A stretch of DNA of 64,000 nt from Planctomycetota bacterium. Lineage in GTDB: Bacteria > Planctomycetota > B15-G4 > SIAN01. The DNA lies in assembly GCA_028289345.1 (NCBI GenBank), contig JANQQL010000010.1, positions 124,001-188,000 of the forward strand, given 5' to 3'. Of the stretch, positions 16,100 through 25,090 are shown piece after piece. The notes under the pieces were generated by a model, which saw only the letters and a list, made by a program, of their open reading frames with translations, was not told the DNA's origin and made no database searches. How positions within the stretch are numbered: position 1 is the first letter of the stretch; each line of letters starts with the position of its first letter. The position numbers and the translations under genes were made by a program.

Positions 16100-17830
16100 A
16101 TGAGGCGCTCGGATCGATTTGCGTTGCAATGGGTGAGTCTGCTCGGACTCATGAGTTTCGTTTCGGGTCACGCCCAGGAAGAGTTGCCCAAGCAAGTCTT
16201 GCATTGGCCTGCCGAAGTCGCCCCTTCGGGAACGATCGAGCAAGCGCAGGTCGGTTACTTCACTGGGGATCGTCTCTCCGATGCACTGGTGCGCAAGGGC
16301 AACGAACTCGTCCTCTTGGCGAACCTGGAAGTGTCGGATCGGATCCTGGAAACCGGCTGGCAGGCCTTCGCCTTCACCGCGATTGACGGCCTCGACCAAA
16401 ATGGCAAGCAACAGGGATTCGCGACCGCCGACGGAGGTCTCTATCGCTTCGCCTTCGGCGTTCAAGCGGACGACTTTCCCGCCATGCAGTTCGTGGAGTA
16501 CGGAAGCTGGTCCAAGGCACCAGTTCTCATGAAGGCCAACTTCGACGGGAGTGTCGAAGACGACCTGTTGGGAGTCGACAGCGCTCGGTCCAAGGTCATG
16601 GTGAAACGGAACGGTCATCCGACGACCGACATTCTTCCGGTGACGGGCAGCGCAATTTCCTCAGTGGCGGTGGGCTACTACTTGGGCAATCCCACCGAGA
16701 TGCAGATCGCCATGGTCGTCGGGAACTTTCTCGAGATCCACTCTCCTCAGGGAGGCCCCGTCCTTCGCACGGTGTACCACTACCAATCGGGAGGCAAGGT
16801 GGTCGCCGTGTGGGACCAGCGACAAGGGACTCATCGCTTCGCCTGGCAAACCTTGAACATCTCCGGTTCCTCGGAAGTCCTGTACGTGGTCGGCAGCGCC
16901 GACTGGGGCCCCAGTCCAGGAGAGGGTCCCGTGGATCTGGGGAACTCCGAGATCCAGCACCTGAGCGCCTTCGATTGGGATCAAGACGGAGACGACGAGG
17001 TCGCCTTCGTGACCGAGGCCCAGCCAGACTTGATCGTCCTCGACAACAATCGTAGTGACGTTGCTCCACTGACAACTTCTTTCTTGGCCGGGGACGTCAT
17101 CGAGTTCGACGCGGGACCCGACGTTCCCACGCCGGCCAATCCCATGCGCCCGCTCGTGGGCGATCTGAACGACAATCTCACGCCGGACGTGCTGTTGCTC
17201 TCGGCGGGCTCGTCTGCGGACATTCTGTGGTTCCGCGAACGAGACCGCGGGGAATCTGGGCTTTCGGTCGGAGAAACCGTAGAGCCGATCTCTTGGTCGT
17301 CCCCCGGCCCGACGGATCCCATCGGCCGCGTGGAAACCGAAATCAGCCTGCCGGCCAACGCAGATTTCGCCACCTTCGATCACCTCGAGATCCTGGTTTT
17401 CCACCAGGACTCGCTGACTTCGGTCGTCGATCCCAACTGGGTGGTGCGCGAGGTTCATCCCCTCTCCTTCGCCAGTGCGGCGCGACCTCGGAGTCTGATG
17501 AGAACCCGAGACATCTTCGGCACGGTGAATGCCGATGACGAATGCCTCTATCGAGTGTCCTTGCCTCTGTCTCTGGGCTCCTACCAGCTCAACTCGACCC
17601 CCGAGATCAACAACATGGTGCTGCGACTGGTCTCCGTCGACGCGGAAGAGAACACTCTGCAGGCACTCGAGCCCATGGTGTTGGCCGTGACCCTGGACTC
17701 CCCCACCTATCTCGAACTACGAGAGGAAGTCGACTTCCAGGAATTCGGCCGATTCACCACGGAACCGGGAATCGTTCCGTTGGGAGACGGGGGAGCCGGT
17801 CGACGCGCGAGAATCGTTCCCTCTCGCTGA
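16100..17830 (+). CDS. Secreted FG-GAP/VCBS-like repeat protein
   Basis: 576 residues. An N-terminal signal peptide ends near SGHAQ, so the protein is exported. The middle holds several Ca-binding-like repeats typical of FG-GAP/VCBS propellers (FDWDQDGDDEVAFV, VGDLNDNLTPDVLLLS). The C-terminal 150 residues are beta-rich and lack a recognised domain. An AGGGGG box lies about 6 bases before the ATG. It may be a surface adhesion or binding protein; there is no enzymatic motif. It is convergent with the CHAT gene, with only 9 bases between the stops. Confidence 0.75.
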   Translation: MRRSDRFALQWVSLLGLMSFVSGHAQEELPKQVLHWPAEVAPSGTIEQAQVGYFTGDRLSDALVRKGNELVLLANLEVSDRILETGWQAFAFTAIDGLDQNGKQQGFATADGGLYRFAFGVQADDFPAMQFVEYGSWSKAPVLMKANFDGSVEDDLLGVDSARSKVMVKRNGHPTTDILPVTGSAISSVAVGYYLGNPTEMQIAMVVGNFLEIHSPQGGPVLRTVYHYQSGGKVVAVWDQRQGTHRFAWQTLNISGSSEVLYVVGSADWGPSPGEGPVDLGNSEIQHLSAFDWDQDGDDEVAFVTEAQPDLIVLDNNRSDVAPLTTSFLAGDVIEFDAGPDVPTPANPMRPLVGDLNDNLTPDVLLLSAGSSADILWFRERDRGESGLSVGETVEPISWSSPGPTDPIGRVETEISLPANADFATFDHLEILVFHQDSLTSVVDPNWVVREVHPLSFASAARPRSLMRTRDIFGTVNADDECLYRVSLPLSLGSYQLNSTPEINNMVLRLVSVDAEENTLQALEPMVLAVTLDSPTYLELREEVDFQEFGRFTTEPGIVPLGDGGAGRRARIVPSR

Positions 17831-17839
17831 CTCCTCTCT

Positions 17840-20470
17840 TCAACGGGAAGCCCGATGGACTCCGGTCCAAGCAACTGCCGCTAGCAACAGTAGTCCCGCC
17901 ACGACCCACCACATCTTCTGCTTGGATCGCACTTGCTTGGGAGCCTGCGGCTCGATGGCCGCTCGCGCGACCGGCATTTCGGGGCGTTCAAAGTAGGAAC
18001 GGTGGGCATCTCCGACCGCCTGCATGATGAAGGGTGTCGGATCGCGCGGTCGACGAGTGAACCATTGCTGACGAGTCGCGAACACGGCCTCTGCAGGAGT
18101 CATGCCTTCGTGGACGATTCGATGGGTGATCGCTGCCGACACATCTGCCGTGCGAGCCGAATCCAAAGGAAGACGGGCCTGCAAGACGACCGAGGCTCCG
18201 GCCTGAAACCAAGCTCCCCCCAAATGTTCCACCCCATCGTCCCCGTGACGCTGAGGCCCTCGCATGGTGCTGCAAGCAGACAGCATCGTGACTTCGGGAA
18301 CGCCGGTCAGCTCCTCGATGTCTTCGCACCAGACCAACCCATCGGCATGGTTCGAAGAAGGAGCGAACACCAGCCCGGCGGTTCGCTCGCGGTCACTTCG
18401 ATGAACTCCATGAAGGAATAGATGAAGGAAGCGCAGAGTGCCGTCATTGGCGGCACAGAAGTTCTCCCAAGTGGCTTGCGGGCCCGTCAGAACCTGACCG
18501 CTTTTTGACACAGATCCCGCCAAGAGTTCGTGGTGATGGGAAGTCAGGCGGAGGGGACGTGGCATCCCGGGCTGTTCCAGAAGCTCCCGCGCATGGTCCG
18601 GGGCCGCCATCACGAGCCCTCGTTCCTGCATCGACGAGGAGTCCTTGGCTCGCTCTCGGAGCAGGAGCCCGAGGGGCACCGAGGGCAGGGTTGCCAGCGG
18701 CAACATCGTGCCAAGCGGCTTCGCCGGGTCCATGGGTAAGAGCCCCGGAGGAATCCAACCCAGAAGATCCAATCCCACCAACGTCACCCCGCTCCATTCG
18801 GCCAACCGATCGCGAATCGTCCCCGGAAACAGGGCGTCGGCCAGCTGTCGCGCCGAGTTGGTCGCCCTGCTGGAGAGGTTCTCGTCCTGAATGCTCTCGA
18901 TCATGGTTCGCCGCCACGACTGAAGCACTCCTCGAGAGTTCTCTCGAGAGGAGATCAGTGTTAGCTGGTCGCGGTCGAGAAAAAACAGATGCGTTCCCCG
19001 CGTCGTGGGGAGACACACCATCAATCCATGATCCGGTCCCAACCATCGCCGGACTTCTGCCACAGTCAACGGAGGCAGCGGGACATCTTGCGCCTTCAAA
19101 CTGCGCGAAATCGAACCAAGACCTTGAGCCCGCAACAGGAACTCGAAAGCCATCACCGCTCCCTGCTCCCGTCCGGCGGTTGCCACCGTGATCTCGATCC
19201 ACTCGGCGAGAGCGTCTCGCTGCTCGTCCAGGTGCAAGAATCCGGCCCCCCCCGCACGAATGGGAAGCTTGGCCCAAGCGTTCATGCGTTCATCGAGTGA
19301 GTCCTCGAGCCGCTCACGGTGCTGCACGAGTTGTTCTGGGGGCAGCGGCAACTCGATCGCCCAACGAGCCCGTAACGCATCCAAGTAGCAACACAAGTCC
19401 GCGGAAACTCGCTCCCCGTTCCGACTCTCAAGGGATTCCCTCCATCGCTCCGCGCGAATGAGAATCCGCTCCGCCTCGGACAAGTCGTCCTCGAGCAAAG
19501 CCACCGAAGCCATGGTCGCGAGCGCCCGCAAGCGATCGCGCGGCTGGATGCCGTCGCATTCGAGAGCTTGTTCCAGCGCCCGCTGAGCCTGACTCGCCCC
19601 CGGCTCGCCCTGGGACGCGCGACCGTAGGCCGCAATGCCTTGGGAGATGAGAAGCTGCGCGCGAACCCCGGATTCCGGTGGATAGAGATCTCGGTCTTTC
19701 AGAAACTCGGCGGCAGCATCGAACGCTTGTCCGTATTCGTCTCCGCCAAGGGCCAGAGAGACTTCCAGCTTCTCACAACGTTGCCGCGACTCCGGTTCCG
19801 AAGTCTCCAACACCCGATCGCGAGCGGCTCGCCAACACACTTCCGCCTGATCGACGACCCCGAGCCGCAGGTAGTACTGCCCCCGGTCGGCGGATAGCTG
19901 ACAGGCAAAGTCCTGTGCCAACGCGGGTTGAGGGCCGTCGCGCAAGCAGGCTTGCGCCTGATCGAGATATTCCCGGGCGTCGCCCCACCGGTCCAATTCT
20001 CGGTGAACCTCGGCAAGGCAAAGATAGAACCAGGCATGGAACTCATCCACTCGACACTCGAGACCTTGCTGCAGGACCAGCTTGGCTCTTTCGTAATCTC
20101 CTCGGGCGATCCGAGCGAGCCCGAGTTCGAAGCTCGACCAAGCCAAGCAGGTGGTGTCTCGCGCCGCGCGAGCCACTTCACAGGTGTATTCGAGGAGCTC
20201 CGTCCCGGCATCCTGGAGCTGGGCTTCGGGCATCCGGACAATCTGAGTGACCAGGTCCGTCCATTCGAACAGCAGCCCTGGGTCCCGCTCCCCCTCTTCG
20301 AGACGGAAAAGCATGTCCTCCAGAGCACCGAGGTCTTCCTTGGAACAGAACTCCTCCCACTCGTGCAAGCAAGAGAAGGGATCTGGTGCTTCCTGTTTCC
20401 AAGCCGTGAGAAGAATCACGGCCAGGAGCAGCCCGCTCGCTCGCACCCATCGTGGGACCGCCTGGCTCAT
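17840..20470 (-). CDS. Membrane-associated TPR-CHAT caspase-like protease
   Basis: 876 residues. A basic N-terminus followed by a hydrophobic stretch (about residues 12-24) suggests a signal anchor. Residues about 60-530 are TPR-like helical repeats. The CHAT domain occupies roughly 560-830 and keeps both catalytic elements: the His in LHLFLHGVHR (near residue 687) and the Cys in MLSACSTMRG (near 732). A second hydrophobic segment (MWWVVAGLLLLAAVAWTG) lies at the extreme C-terminus. The start overlaps the stop of the anti-sigma-like gene (ATGA), which itself overlaps the sigma factor gene, so the three form one coupled operon. Inference: the protease may process the anti-sigma protein and release the sigma factor. 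Topology is ambiguous because basic residues flank both hydrophobic ends. Confidence 0.87.
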   Translation of the reverse strand: MSQAVPRWVRASGLLLAVILLTAWKQEAPDPFSCLHEWEEFCSKEDLGALEDMLFRLEEGERDPGLLFEWTDLVTQIVRMPEAQLQDAGTELLEYTCEVARAARDTTCLAWSSFELGLARIARGDYERAKLVLQQGLECRVDEFHAWFYLCLAEVHRELDRWGDAREYLDQAQACLRDGPQPALAQDFACQLSADRGQYYLRLGVVDQAEVCWRAARDRVLETSEPESRQRCEKLEVSLALGGDEYGQAFDAAAEFLKDRDLYPPESGVRAQLLISQGIAAYGRASQGEPGASQAQRALEQALECDGIQPRDRLRALATMASVALLEDDLSEAERILIRAERWRESLESRNGERVSADLCCYLDALRARWAIELPLPPEQLVQHRERLEDSLDERMNAWAKLPIRAGGAGFLHLDEQRDALAEWIEITVATAGREQGAVMAFEFLLRAQGLGSISRSLKAQDVPLPPLTVAEVRRWLGPDHGLMVCLPTTRGTHLFFLDRDQLTLISSRENSRGVLQSWRRTMIESIQDENLSSRATNSARQLADALFPGTIRDRLAEWSGVTLVGLDLLGWIPPGLLPMDPAKPLGTMLPLATLPSVPLGLLLRERAKDSSSMQERGLVMAAPDHARELLEQPGMPRPLRLTSHHHELLAGSVSKSGQVLTGPQATWENFCAANDGTLRFLHLFLHGVHRSDRERTAGLVFAPSSNHADGLVWCEDIEELTGVPEVTMLSACSTMRGPQRHGDDGVEHLGGAWFQAGASVVLQARLPLDSARTADVSAAITHRIVHEGMTPAEAVFATRQQWFTRRPRDPTPFIMQAVGDAHRSYFERPEMPVARAAIEPQAPKQVRSKQKMWWVVAGLLLLAAVAWTGVHRASR

Positions 20471-21135
20471 CGTTGAGTTGCGACGGCACTCCCGTGAGCG
20501 AGGACCTCGGCCGTGCGAAGATCGACGGCTCTCAAGCTCCAGCGAATCGTTGCCCCCATGCTTTGAGTTTGGCCAAAGGTCGGAGTCCAAGCGGTTTGGT
20601 CCACCAAGACCTGGGAGACGATCTCGCGATCGGTCGTCGGATCGAAGACATGAAGCTCGTACTGAACCGCACTCTGATGAGCGACCGGTTTCCATGCGAA
20701 AGTTCCAAAGTCGTCCACAGTTCCCCGAGGCTCGATGATCTCGACGACGTTTCCCAGCCACTGGGATGTCGAAGGTTCCGAAGCCTGTTCGGGGAGCAAG
20801 ATCCATATCGCCAGAATGGCCGCAGCCGCGGCAAAAGCCAAGGGGACCAAGCGCAGTCCTCGCGGCACTCTTGGTGGGTCCGAGCCGCCGCCTTGCCAGA
20901 CTCGATCGAGGACCCGTGTCGACTGACGCGCTGCCGCGGGATCCGAAGCCAGTTGCTGCAACGTCTGCCGCTGCTCCTCTCCGGCCCCATTCAAGGATGA
21001 TTGCAGGGCCAGGGACCGTTCGTAGATTTCCTTCAATGTCGGGTCCGCCTTCAGCAAGGCCGCTCCCTCCGGCCCGCGGGCGTCAATCTCTCCGGAAAGG
21101 AGACGTTCCAAAGTCGACTCTCGATCCGAGCTCAT
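20467..21135 (-). CDS. Single-pass membrane protein, probable anti-sigma factor
   Basis: 222 residues. About 95 polar, helical residues precede one membrane segment (VPLAFAAAAAILAIWILL, about residues 96-113), followed by a 105-residue beta-rich outer domain. This N-in/C-out layout and the position directly after an ECF sigma gene are typical of anti-sigma factors. The zinc-binding HxxxCxxC motif of ZAS-type anti-sigmas is absent. The outer domain resembles the fibronectin-like fold seen in some planctomycetal sigma-linked proteins (WKPVAHQSAVQYELHVFD). It overlaps the sigma gene upstream and the TPR-CHAT gene downstream by four bases each, so stoichiometric expression is likely. Confidence 0.72.
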   Translation of the reverse strand: MSSDRESTLERLLSGEIDARGPEGAALLKADPTLKEIYERSLALQSSLNGAGEEQRQTLQQLASDPAAARQSTRVLDRVWQGGGSDPPRVPRGLRLVPLAFAAAAAILAIWILLPEQASEPSTSQWLGNVVEIIEPRGTVDDFGTFAWKPVAHQSAVQYELHVFDPTTDREIVSQVLVDQTAWTPTFGQTQSMGATIRWSLRAVDLRTAEVLAHGSAVATQR

Positions 21136-21701
21136 GATGCATCCCCTGCGGTATCGTCGAAACTCGCCCGAATCTGCGCCAGCCCACGGTAGTAACGACT
21201 CTTGATCGTGTTGGCGGACTCGCCCAAGGCATCGCCAATTTCCTCGAACGTCAGCTGGTCAAAGTGCTTCATTCGAAGGACCTCGGCGGTTCCCGCCGAG
21301 AGATCCTCCAACGCAAGATGCAGGTCTTCGTAGGCGAACGGATTGGCATCTTGAATCGCCGGCCCCTCGCGAAGCAGAGTTTCTTGGTCTTCGGTCGAGC
21401 TCCGTCGGCGCCGCCGAGCCGCGGCCATCAGTTCGAGCACGCAAAACCGGTAAGCCCAACTTTCTAAAGTCGCCTGTCCGGCGTAGGCGTGGAGCTTGTT
21501 CCAAATCGCGACGAGGGTGTCCTGCACGACGTCATCGATTTCTTCCCGGCCCAGCGGAGGCATCAAGCGAGAGTTGCGCGCCGCAAGGATTCCCGGAACA
21601 CACTGCATCCGCTGCGCGAACTGGCGTCGAGCAACGGGGTCCCCAGCGATCGCCCGCTGCGCCAAGTCGAGATCTCCAGGATGAAGCGGCACCGTTGTCA
21701 C
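21132..21701 (-). CDS. ECF-type RNA polymerase sigma factor
   Basis: 189 residues from the GTG. Region 2 is seen in LGREEIDDVVQDTLVAIWNKLHAYAGQATLESWAYRFCVLELM, and region 4 in LSAGTAEVLRMKHFDQLTFEEIGDALGESANTIKSRYYRGLAQI with a clear helix-turn-helix. There is no region 3, as expected for ECF factors. No strong ribosome binding site is visible before the GTG; the frame stays open upstream to 21863 but that part does not look like sigma sequence. It is first in an operon with the membrane anti-sigma-like protein and the TPR-CHAT protease and probably directs its own transcription. Confidence 0.87.
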   Translation of the reverse strand: MTTVPLHPGDLDLAQRAIAGDPVARRQFAQRMQCVPGILAARNSRLMPPLGREEIDDVVQDTLVAIWNKLHAYAGQATLESWAYRFCVLELMAAARRRRRSSTEDQETLLREGPAIQDANPFAYEDLHLALEDLSAGTAEVLRMKHFDQLTFEEIGDALGESANTIKSRYYRGLAQIRASFDDTAGDAS

Positions 21702-22804
21702 GAGAATCTGCGACCAGTCGTTTCTTGAGAAGCGCGTCCACCTGCTTCGCAAGGATCCTAGTCGCAGTCGCGGGACGAGTTCAAGACGATCGCCGCTCTG
21801 AAACACGTATCGACCAAGCAGAGCTCTTTGATCGTTTGGGCAGCGATGAGAGAGAGGACTCAATCGATACGTTTTTCAGAGTCGACAATAGATCTCCCGC
21901 GGTTCGCCAAGGAGCGCCGACTCCGTGGCAACCACATTCGATTTCCATGAGTTCTCAGGAACCCGGATGATTCCCGAAGGACCACTGCGGACCCCCCAGT
22001 TGGGATCCGCTACCCCTTGCAGCTCCTCCGGGACCATCCGGACCAATCAGCGAATCGGGGGCCCGAGAAAGTTTCACTCGGGCTGCGTTTTTCTTTGGCG
22101 GACCCGGCCGTCGAGAAAAGGCCTCGGAGGGGCGATCGAAAGGTCGTCGCTTCCGCCGAGGAGTCGGACCCCAAGCGAATCGGTCGGATTCGTCGAGGAT
22201 GCGAGGACGAAGACGGAGGCGAAACGGTCCGATCGGCCGCCGAGAGACTTCTTCCTCGGCCTGTTAGACCGGACACTCGGTGACGTCGCTGCCAGAATCC
22301 TGCTCCCACTGCGCAACATCCGCCCTGGGTTTCCCGTCTTCCGCCGGAAACTTCCCCTCGGTGGCCCCCAGAGATTCCCTCTCACCGCGACCGCTGGCTC
22401 GCTCTCCTGCGCATGCCAGGGTGCAAGCTCACTTCCGACTCGCTTGCCAAGGATCACAACCACCATGTGCAAATTGCTGACAACGCACCTCGACTGACAA
22501 ACTCCACCACTTCGGCCCGCTCTTGCCACCGCTTCGTCGGTGAGCCAAGCGGTTGACAAGGCCTCGCTCCACCAAAGTCTTTTCAACATCCTGCTTGGCT
22601 GCGTCACGCGCATTTTCCTGGGGCCGCAATGTTCAAGGTCTGTCGTCGCTTGGCGGCCCCACTGTCTGTTGTCCATCACTCGACAACATTCTCGCGCAAT
22701 GCCGTGAGTTGAGACAGGACGGCGTGATTGAGTGCGTCCGGCAGGAAAGCCGTGACTCGCTCATCACCGGGTAAGCATCGCACTCCATTTCGAGGAACTG
22801 ACAC
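21702..22804. other. 1.1-kb region without a convincing gene
   Basis: The ECF sigma gene and the glycosyltransferase gene diverge from this stretch. Open frames exist on both strands (for example 21925-22497 plus and 22074-22679 minus), but their products are rich in Arg, Ser and Pro, lack domain-like hydrophobic patterning and have no good ribosome binding site. It must hold the promoters of both flanking genes. It could also hold an unrecognised small RNA or a decayed gene; I cannot support either. Confidence 0.4.
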
Positions 22805-24214
22805 GTGATCAAAGGACTGATCATCACACTGAGTACTCTCGTTCTCGCTTGGACTTGGAGAGAGGGGATTGGCTTGCAAGCCGTGGACATCCTCTGGTCT
22901 TCCTGGGCCGGCAAGTCGTTCTTGCTTCTCGGCGGTGCCTACGGACTTCTCACCGCGGTGTGGTGCTTCTGGCGGCTTTGGCTCTCCCTTCGCTACCGCC
23001 CGACGCGGACCGTTCGCGACGATTCTCGCTTGCCGCGGTTGACCGTGATCGTGCCCGCCTACAACGAGGGCGCGCTCGTTGGGGAGACTCTGCGCTGCCT
23101 TGCGGCGTCCGACTACCCCAATGACTTGCTCGAAATCGTGGTCGTCGATGACGGCAGCGACGACGACACATGGCAACACATCCGCGCTGCGGCTCGGGAG
23201 ATCGGCCCCCTGGTGCGCCCCATCCGATGTTCGGTGAATCGGGGCAAGCGACACGCGCTGCACGAAGGGTTCCGACGAGGCCACGGGGACGTGTTCGTCA
23301 CGGTGGACAGCGATTCCCTGGTCGAAGCAGATTCCTTGCGCGCCTTGGTGAGTCCAATGGTTCGCGACTCTCGCGTCGGAGCCGTGGCGGGCAACGTGCG
23401 GGTTCTAGATCGCCATGCCGCATTCATTCCTCGCCTGATGGCGGTCCGTTACGTGATGACCTTCGATTACAAGCGCGCCGCCCAAAGCGTCATGGGCGGG
23501 GGATCGCTGGTGTGCTGCGCCGGTGCGCTGGCCGCGTACCGGCGTCGCGCAGTGGACCAGGTTCTGGACCGCTGGCTCCACCAAAGGTTCTGCGGTCGGC
23601 CGGCAAGAGCCGGCGAAGACCACGCGATGACCAACTTCATCCTCAGTCTCGGCCTTCACGTCCGCTACCAGCGAACCGCCCGGGTCTACACCAAGACTCC
23701 AACCACTTACTGGGGCCTTTCAAAGATGTTCCTGCGCTGGGCCCGAAGCAACGTGAGAGAAACCCTCCACATGGGACGCTTCGTGTTCACTCCCTTCCGA
23801 AGTGGTCCCAAGCTGGGGATTCGATGGAACTACTTGATGGGAGCTCTCGGTTTGTTCCTGCCCTACCCGTTCCTGTTCACCGCCTTGTTCTTGGCGCTGC
23901 TCGTTCCCGCGGTCTTCGGGGTCAAGCTCCTGGCGACCTGCATTCTCAGCGCCCTTTTCACCGTGGCTTTCTACGTCGCGAGAGAACGCAGCAGCGAAGG
24001 CCTGTTCGGAATTCCCTACGCGCTTCTCTCGACTCTCTTGCTGTCCTGGATCGGGCCCTACGCCCTTCTCACCTGTCAAAAAAGCGTGTGGCTGACTCGT
24101 TCTCCCTCACTCCCTGAGTCTCGACCATCGGTGTCCCGGTCAGGCACCCGCTCTCTTGCAATTCGCACAAAGAACCTTCGTGCCCACCGATCCCGCAAGG
24201 GAGTCGGTGTTTGA
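22805..24214 (+). CDS. Membrane processive glycosyltransferase family 2 (hyaluronan/chitin synthase-like)
   Basis: 469 residues. A hydrophobic N-terminus precedes a GT-A domain opening with LTVIVPAYNEG (about residues 79-89). Nucleotide-sugar and catalytic motifs are DDGSDDDTW (115-123), DSD (168-170), GED (270-272) and RW (311-312, the QxxRW-type motif). Several membrane helices follow, as in NodC and hyaluronan synthases. It should polymerise a sugar from a nucleotide sugar and export the chain. The GTG start has a GAGGAA box 8 bases upstream. The last 45 residues are basic and poorly ordered. It is convergent with the zincin gene. Confidence 0.88.
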   Translation: MIKGLIITLSTLVLAWTWREGIGLQAVDILWSSWAGKSFLLLGGAYGLLTAVWCFWRLWLSLRYRPTRTVRDDSRLPRLTVIVPAYNEGALVGETLRCLAASDYPNDLLEIVVVDDGSDDDTWQHIRAAAREIGPLVRPIRCSVNRGKRHALHEGFRRGHGDVFVTVDSDSLVEADSLRALVSPMVRDSRVGAVAGNVRVLDRHAAFIPRLMAVRYVMTFDYKRAAQSVMGGGSLVCCAGALAAYRRRAVDQVLDRWLHQRFCGRPARAGEDHAMTNFILSLGLHVRYQRTARVYTKTPTTYWGLSKMFLRWARSNVRETLHMGRFVFTPFRSGPKLGIRWNYLMGALGLFLPYPFLFTALFLALLVPAVFGVKLLATCILSALFTVAFYVARERSSEGLFGIPYALLSTLLLSWIGPYALLTCQKSVWLTRSPSLPESRPSVSRSGTRSLAIRTKNLRAHRSRKGVGV

Positions 24215-24242
24215 TCCGAGCAAAGAGGTGCGAAGTGGATGC

Positions 24243-25076
24243 CTAGTCCAGCCCACGCTCTTCCAGGTCGTCCTCGTTCCAACCCAAGTGGTGACCGATC
24301 TCGTGGAGTAGGGTCGTGCGGAGTTCGTGCATCAGCTCCTCCGCATTTCGAGCGACCCGTTCCACGTTGGATTGGAAGACCCAGATCCGACTGACGTCCA
24401 TGGAAAGCTCGAACGAGTTCCCCTCTGTCAATGGCGTTCCGGAGTACAACCCGAGAATCATCGGATCGGTGTCGGGGCTCGCGTGGGTTTCTGGATCGGG
24501 CAACGGCTGAAGGGAAACACTCACTCCTTCCATGGCCTCTTGCACGTCCGGGGGTAACTCGGCCAGGACTTCCTGCAGCATCGCTTCGACTTGGTCCGGA
24601 GGATGGCGACTCGGCCGACAAAACACCTCCGGGTCTTCTTTCTCGGCCTGAGCGTAGAAGCTTTCTGCGGCCTCCGGGTCTCCGGAGAATTCCGCAAGGA
24701 GTCCTCGGTAGTAGGTCACCGACGGAGAGGAAGGAAGCAGCGGCGAACCCAAGAGTTTTCGCGACTCTTCAAATTCCCAAGAGTGAAAACAAGCCCGTGC
24801 CTGAAGAAAGATGCCGTCCGGGTCGTCGGGGCGGTACTCCCTGGCGACGTCGCACTGCCGCTTCGAGCCAACGTAGTTTCCGGAAGCGAAGCACACCTCG
24901 CCGGCCAGGAGATAGTACTCGTACTCGAGATCCTGATCCGCATCCGCCAACCTGTCGAGGGATCTTCGTGCTTGCTTCAGGAATCCATGACACTCCAGGA
25001 CGCTGTCGTCATCCAAAGCATCCGACGCCTGGCCGAGAAGCTCCCAGACCGAATCTCGATCAGATTCCTCCATCAT
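24243..25076 (-). CDS. TPR-like protein with C-terminal zincin-type metallopeptidase domain
   Basis: 277 residues. The N-terminal 140 residues look like TPR-type helical repeats (LAGEVCFASGNYVGSKRQCDVAREYRPDD and similar). The C-terminal domain matches the minimal zincin family (PF06262-like): an acidic lead-in, ILGLYSGTPLTE, IWVFQSNVER, then the zinc motif HEIGHHLGWNEDDL, giving HExxHxxGxxExD. The family is usually about 120-130 residues, so the TPR fusion doubles it. No signal peptide is seen, so it is probably cytoplasmic. Two ATGs lie in tandem (25076 and 25073). The start is 14 bases after the esterase stop, so the two genes probably form an operon. The substrate is unknown. Confidence 0.8.
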   Translation of the reverse strand: MMEESDRDSVWELLGQASDALDDDSVLECHGFLKQARRSLDRLADADQDLEYEYYLLAGEVCFASGNYVGSKRQCDVAREYRPDDPDGIFLQARACFHSWEFEESRKLLGSPLLPSSPSVTYYRGLLAEFSGDPEAAESFYAQAEKEDPEVFCRPSRHPPDQVEAMLQEVLAELPPDVQEAMEGVSVSLQPLPDPETHASPDTDPMILGLYSGTPLTEGNSFELSMDVSRIWVFQSNVERVARNAEELMHELRTTLLHEIGHHLGWNEDDLEERGLD

Positions 25077-25090
25077 CGGTGTCTCGCGAC

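Noticed and set aside
17840..21701. CRISPR-linked TPR-CHAT (Craspase) locus
   Set aside because: No repeat-spacer array and no Cas7-11-like or Csx30-like gene was recognised; the similarity is limited to the TPR-CHAT plus sigma factor layout.
22074..22679. 201-codon minus-strand frame in the 1.1-kb gap
   Set aside because: Composition is Arg/Ser/Gly-rich, there is no ribosome binding site, and no motif supports it; kept only as part of the unexplained region.
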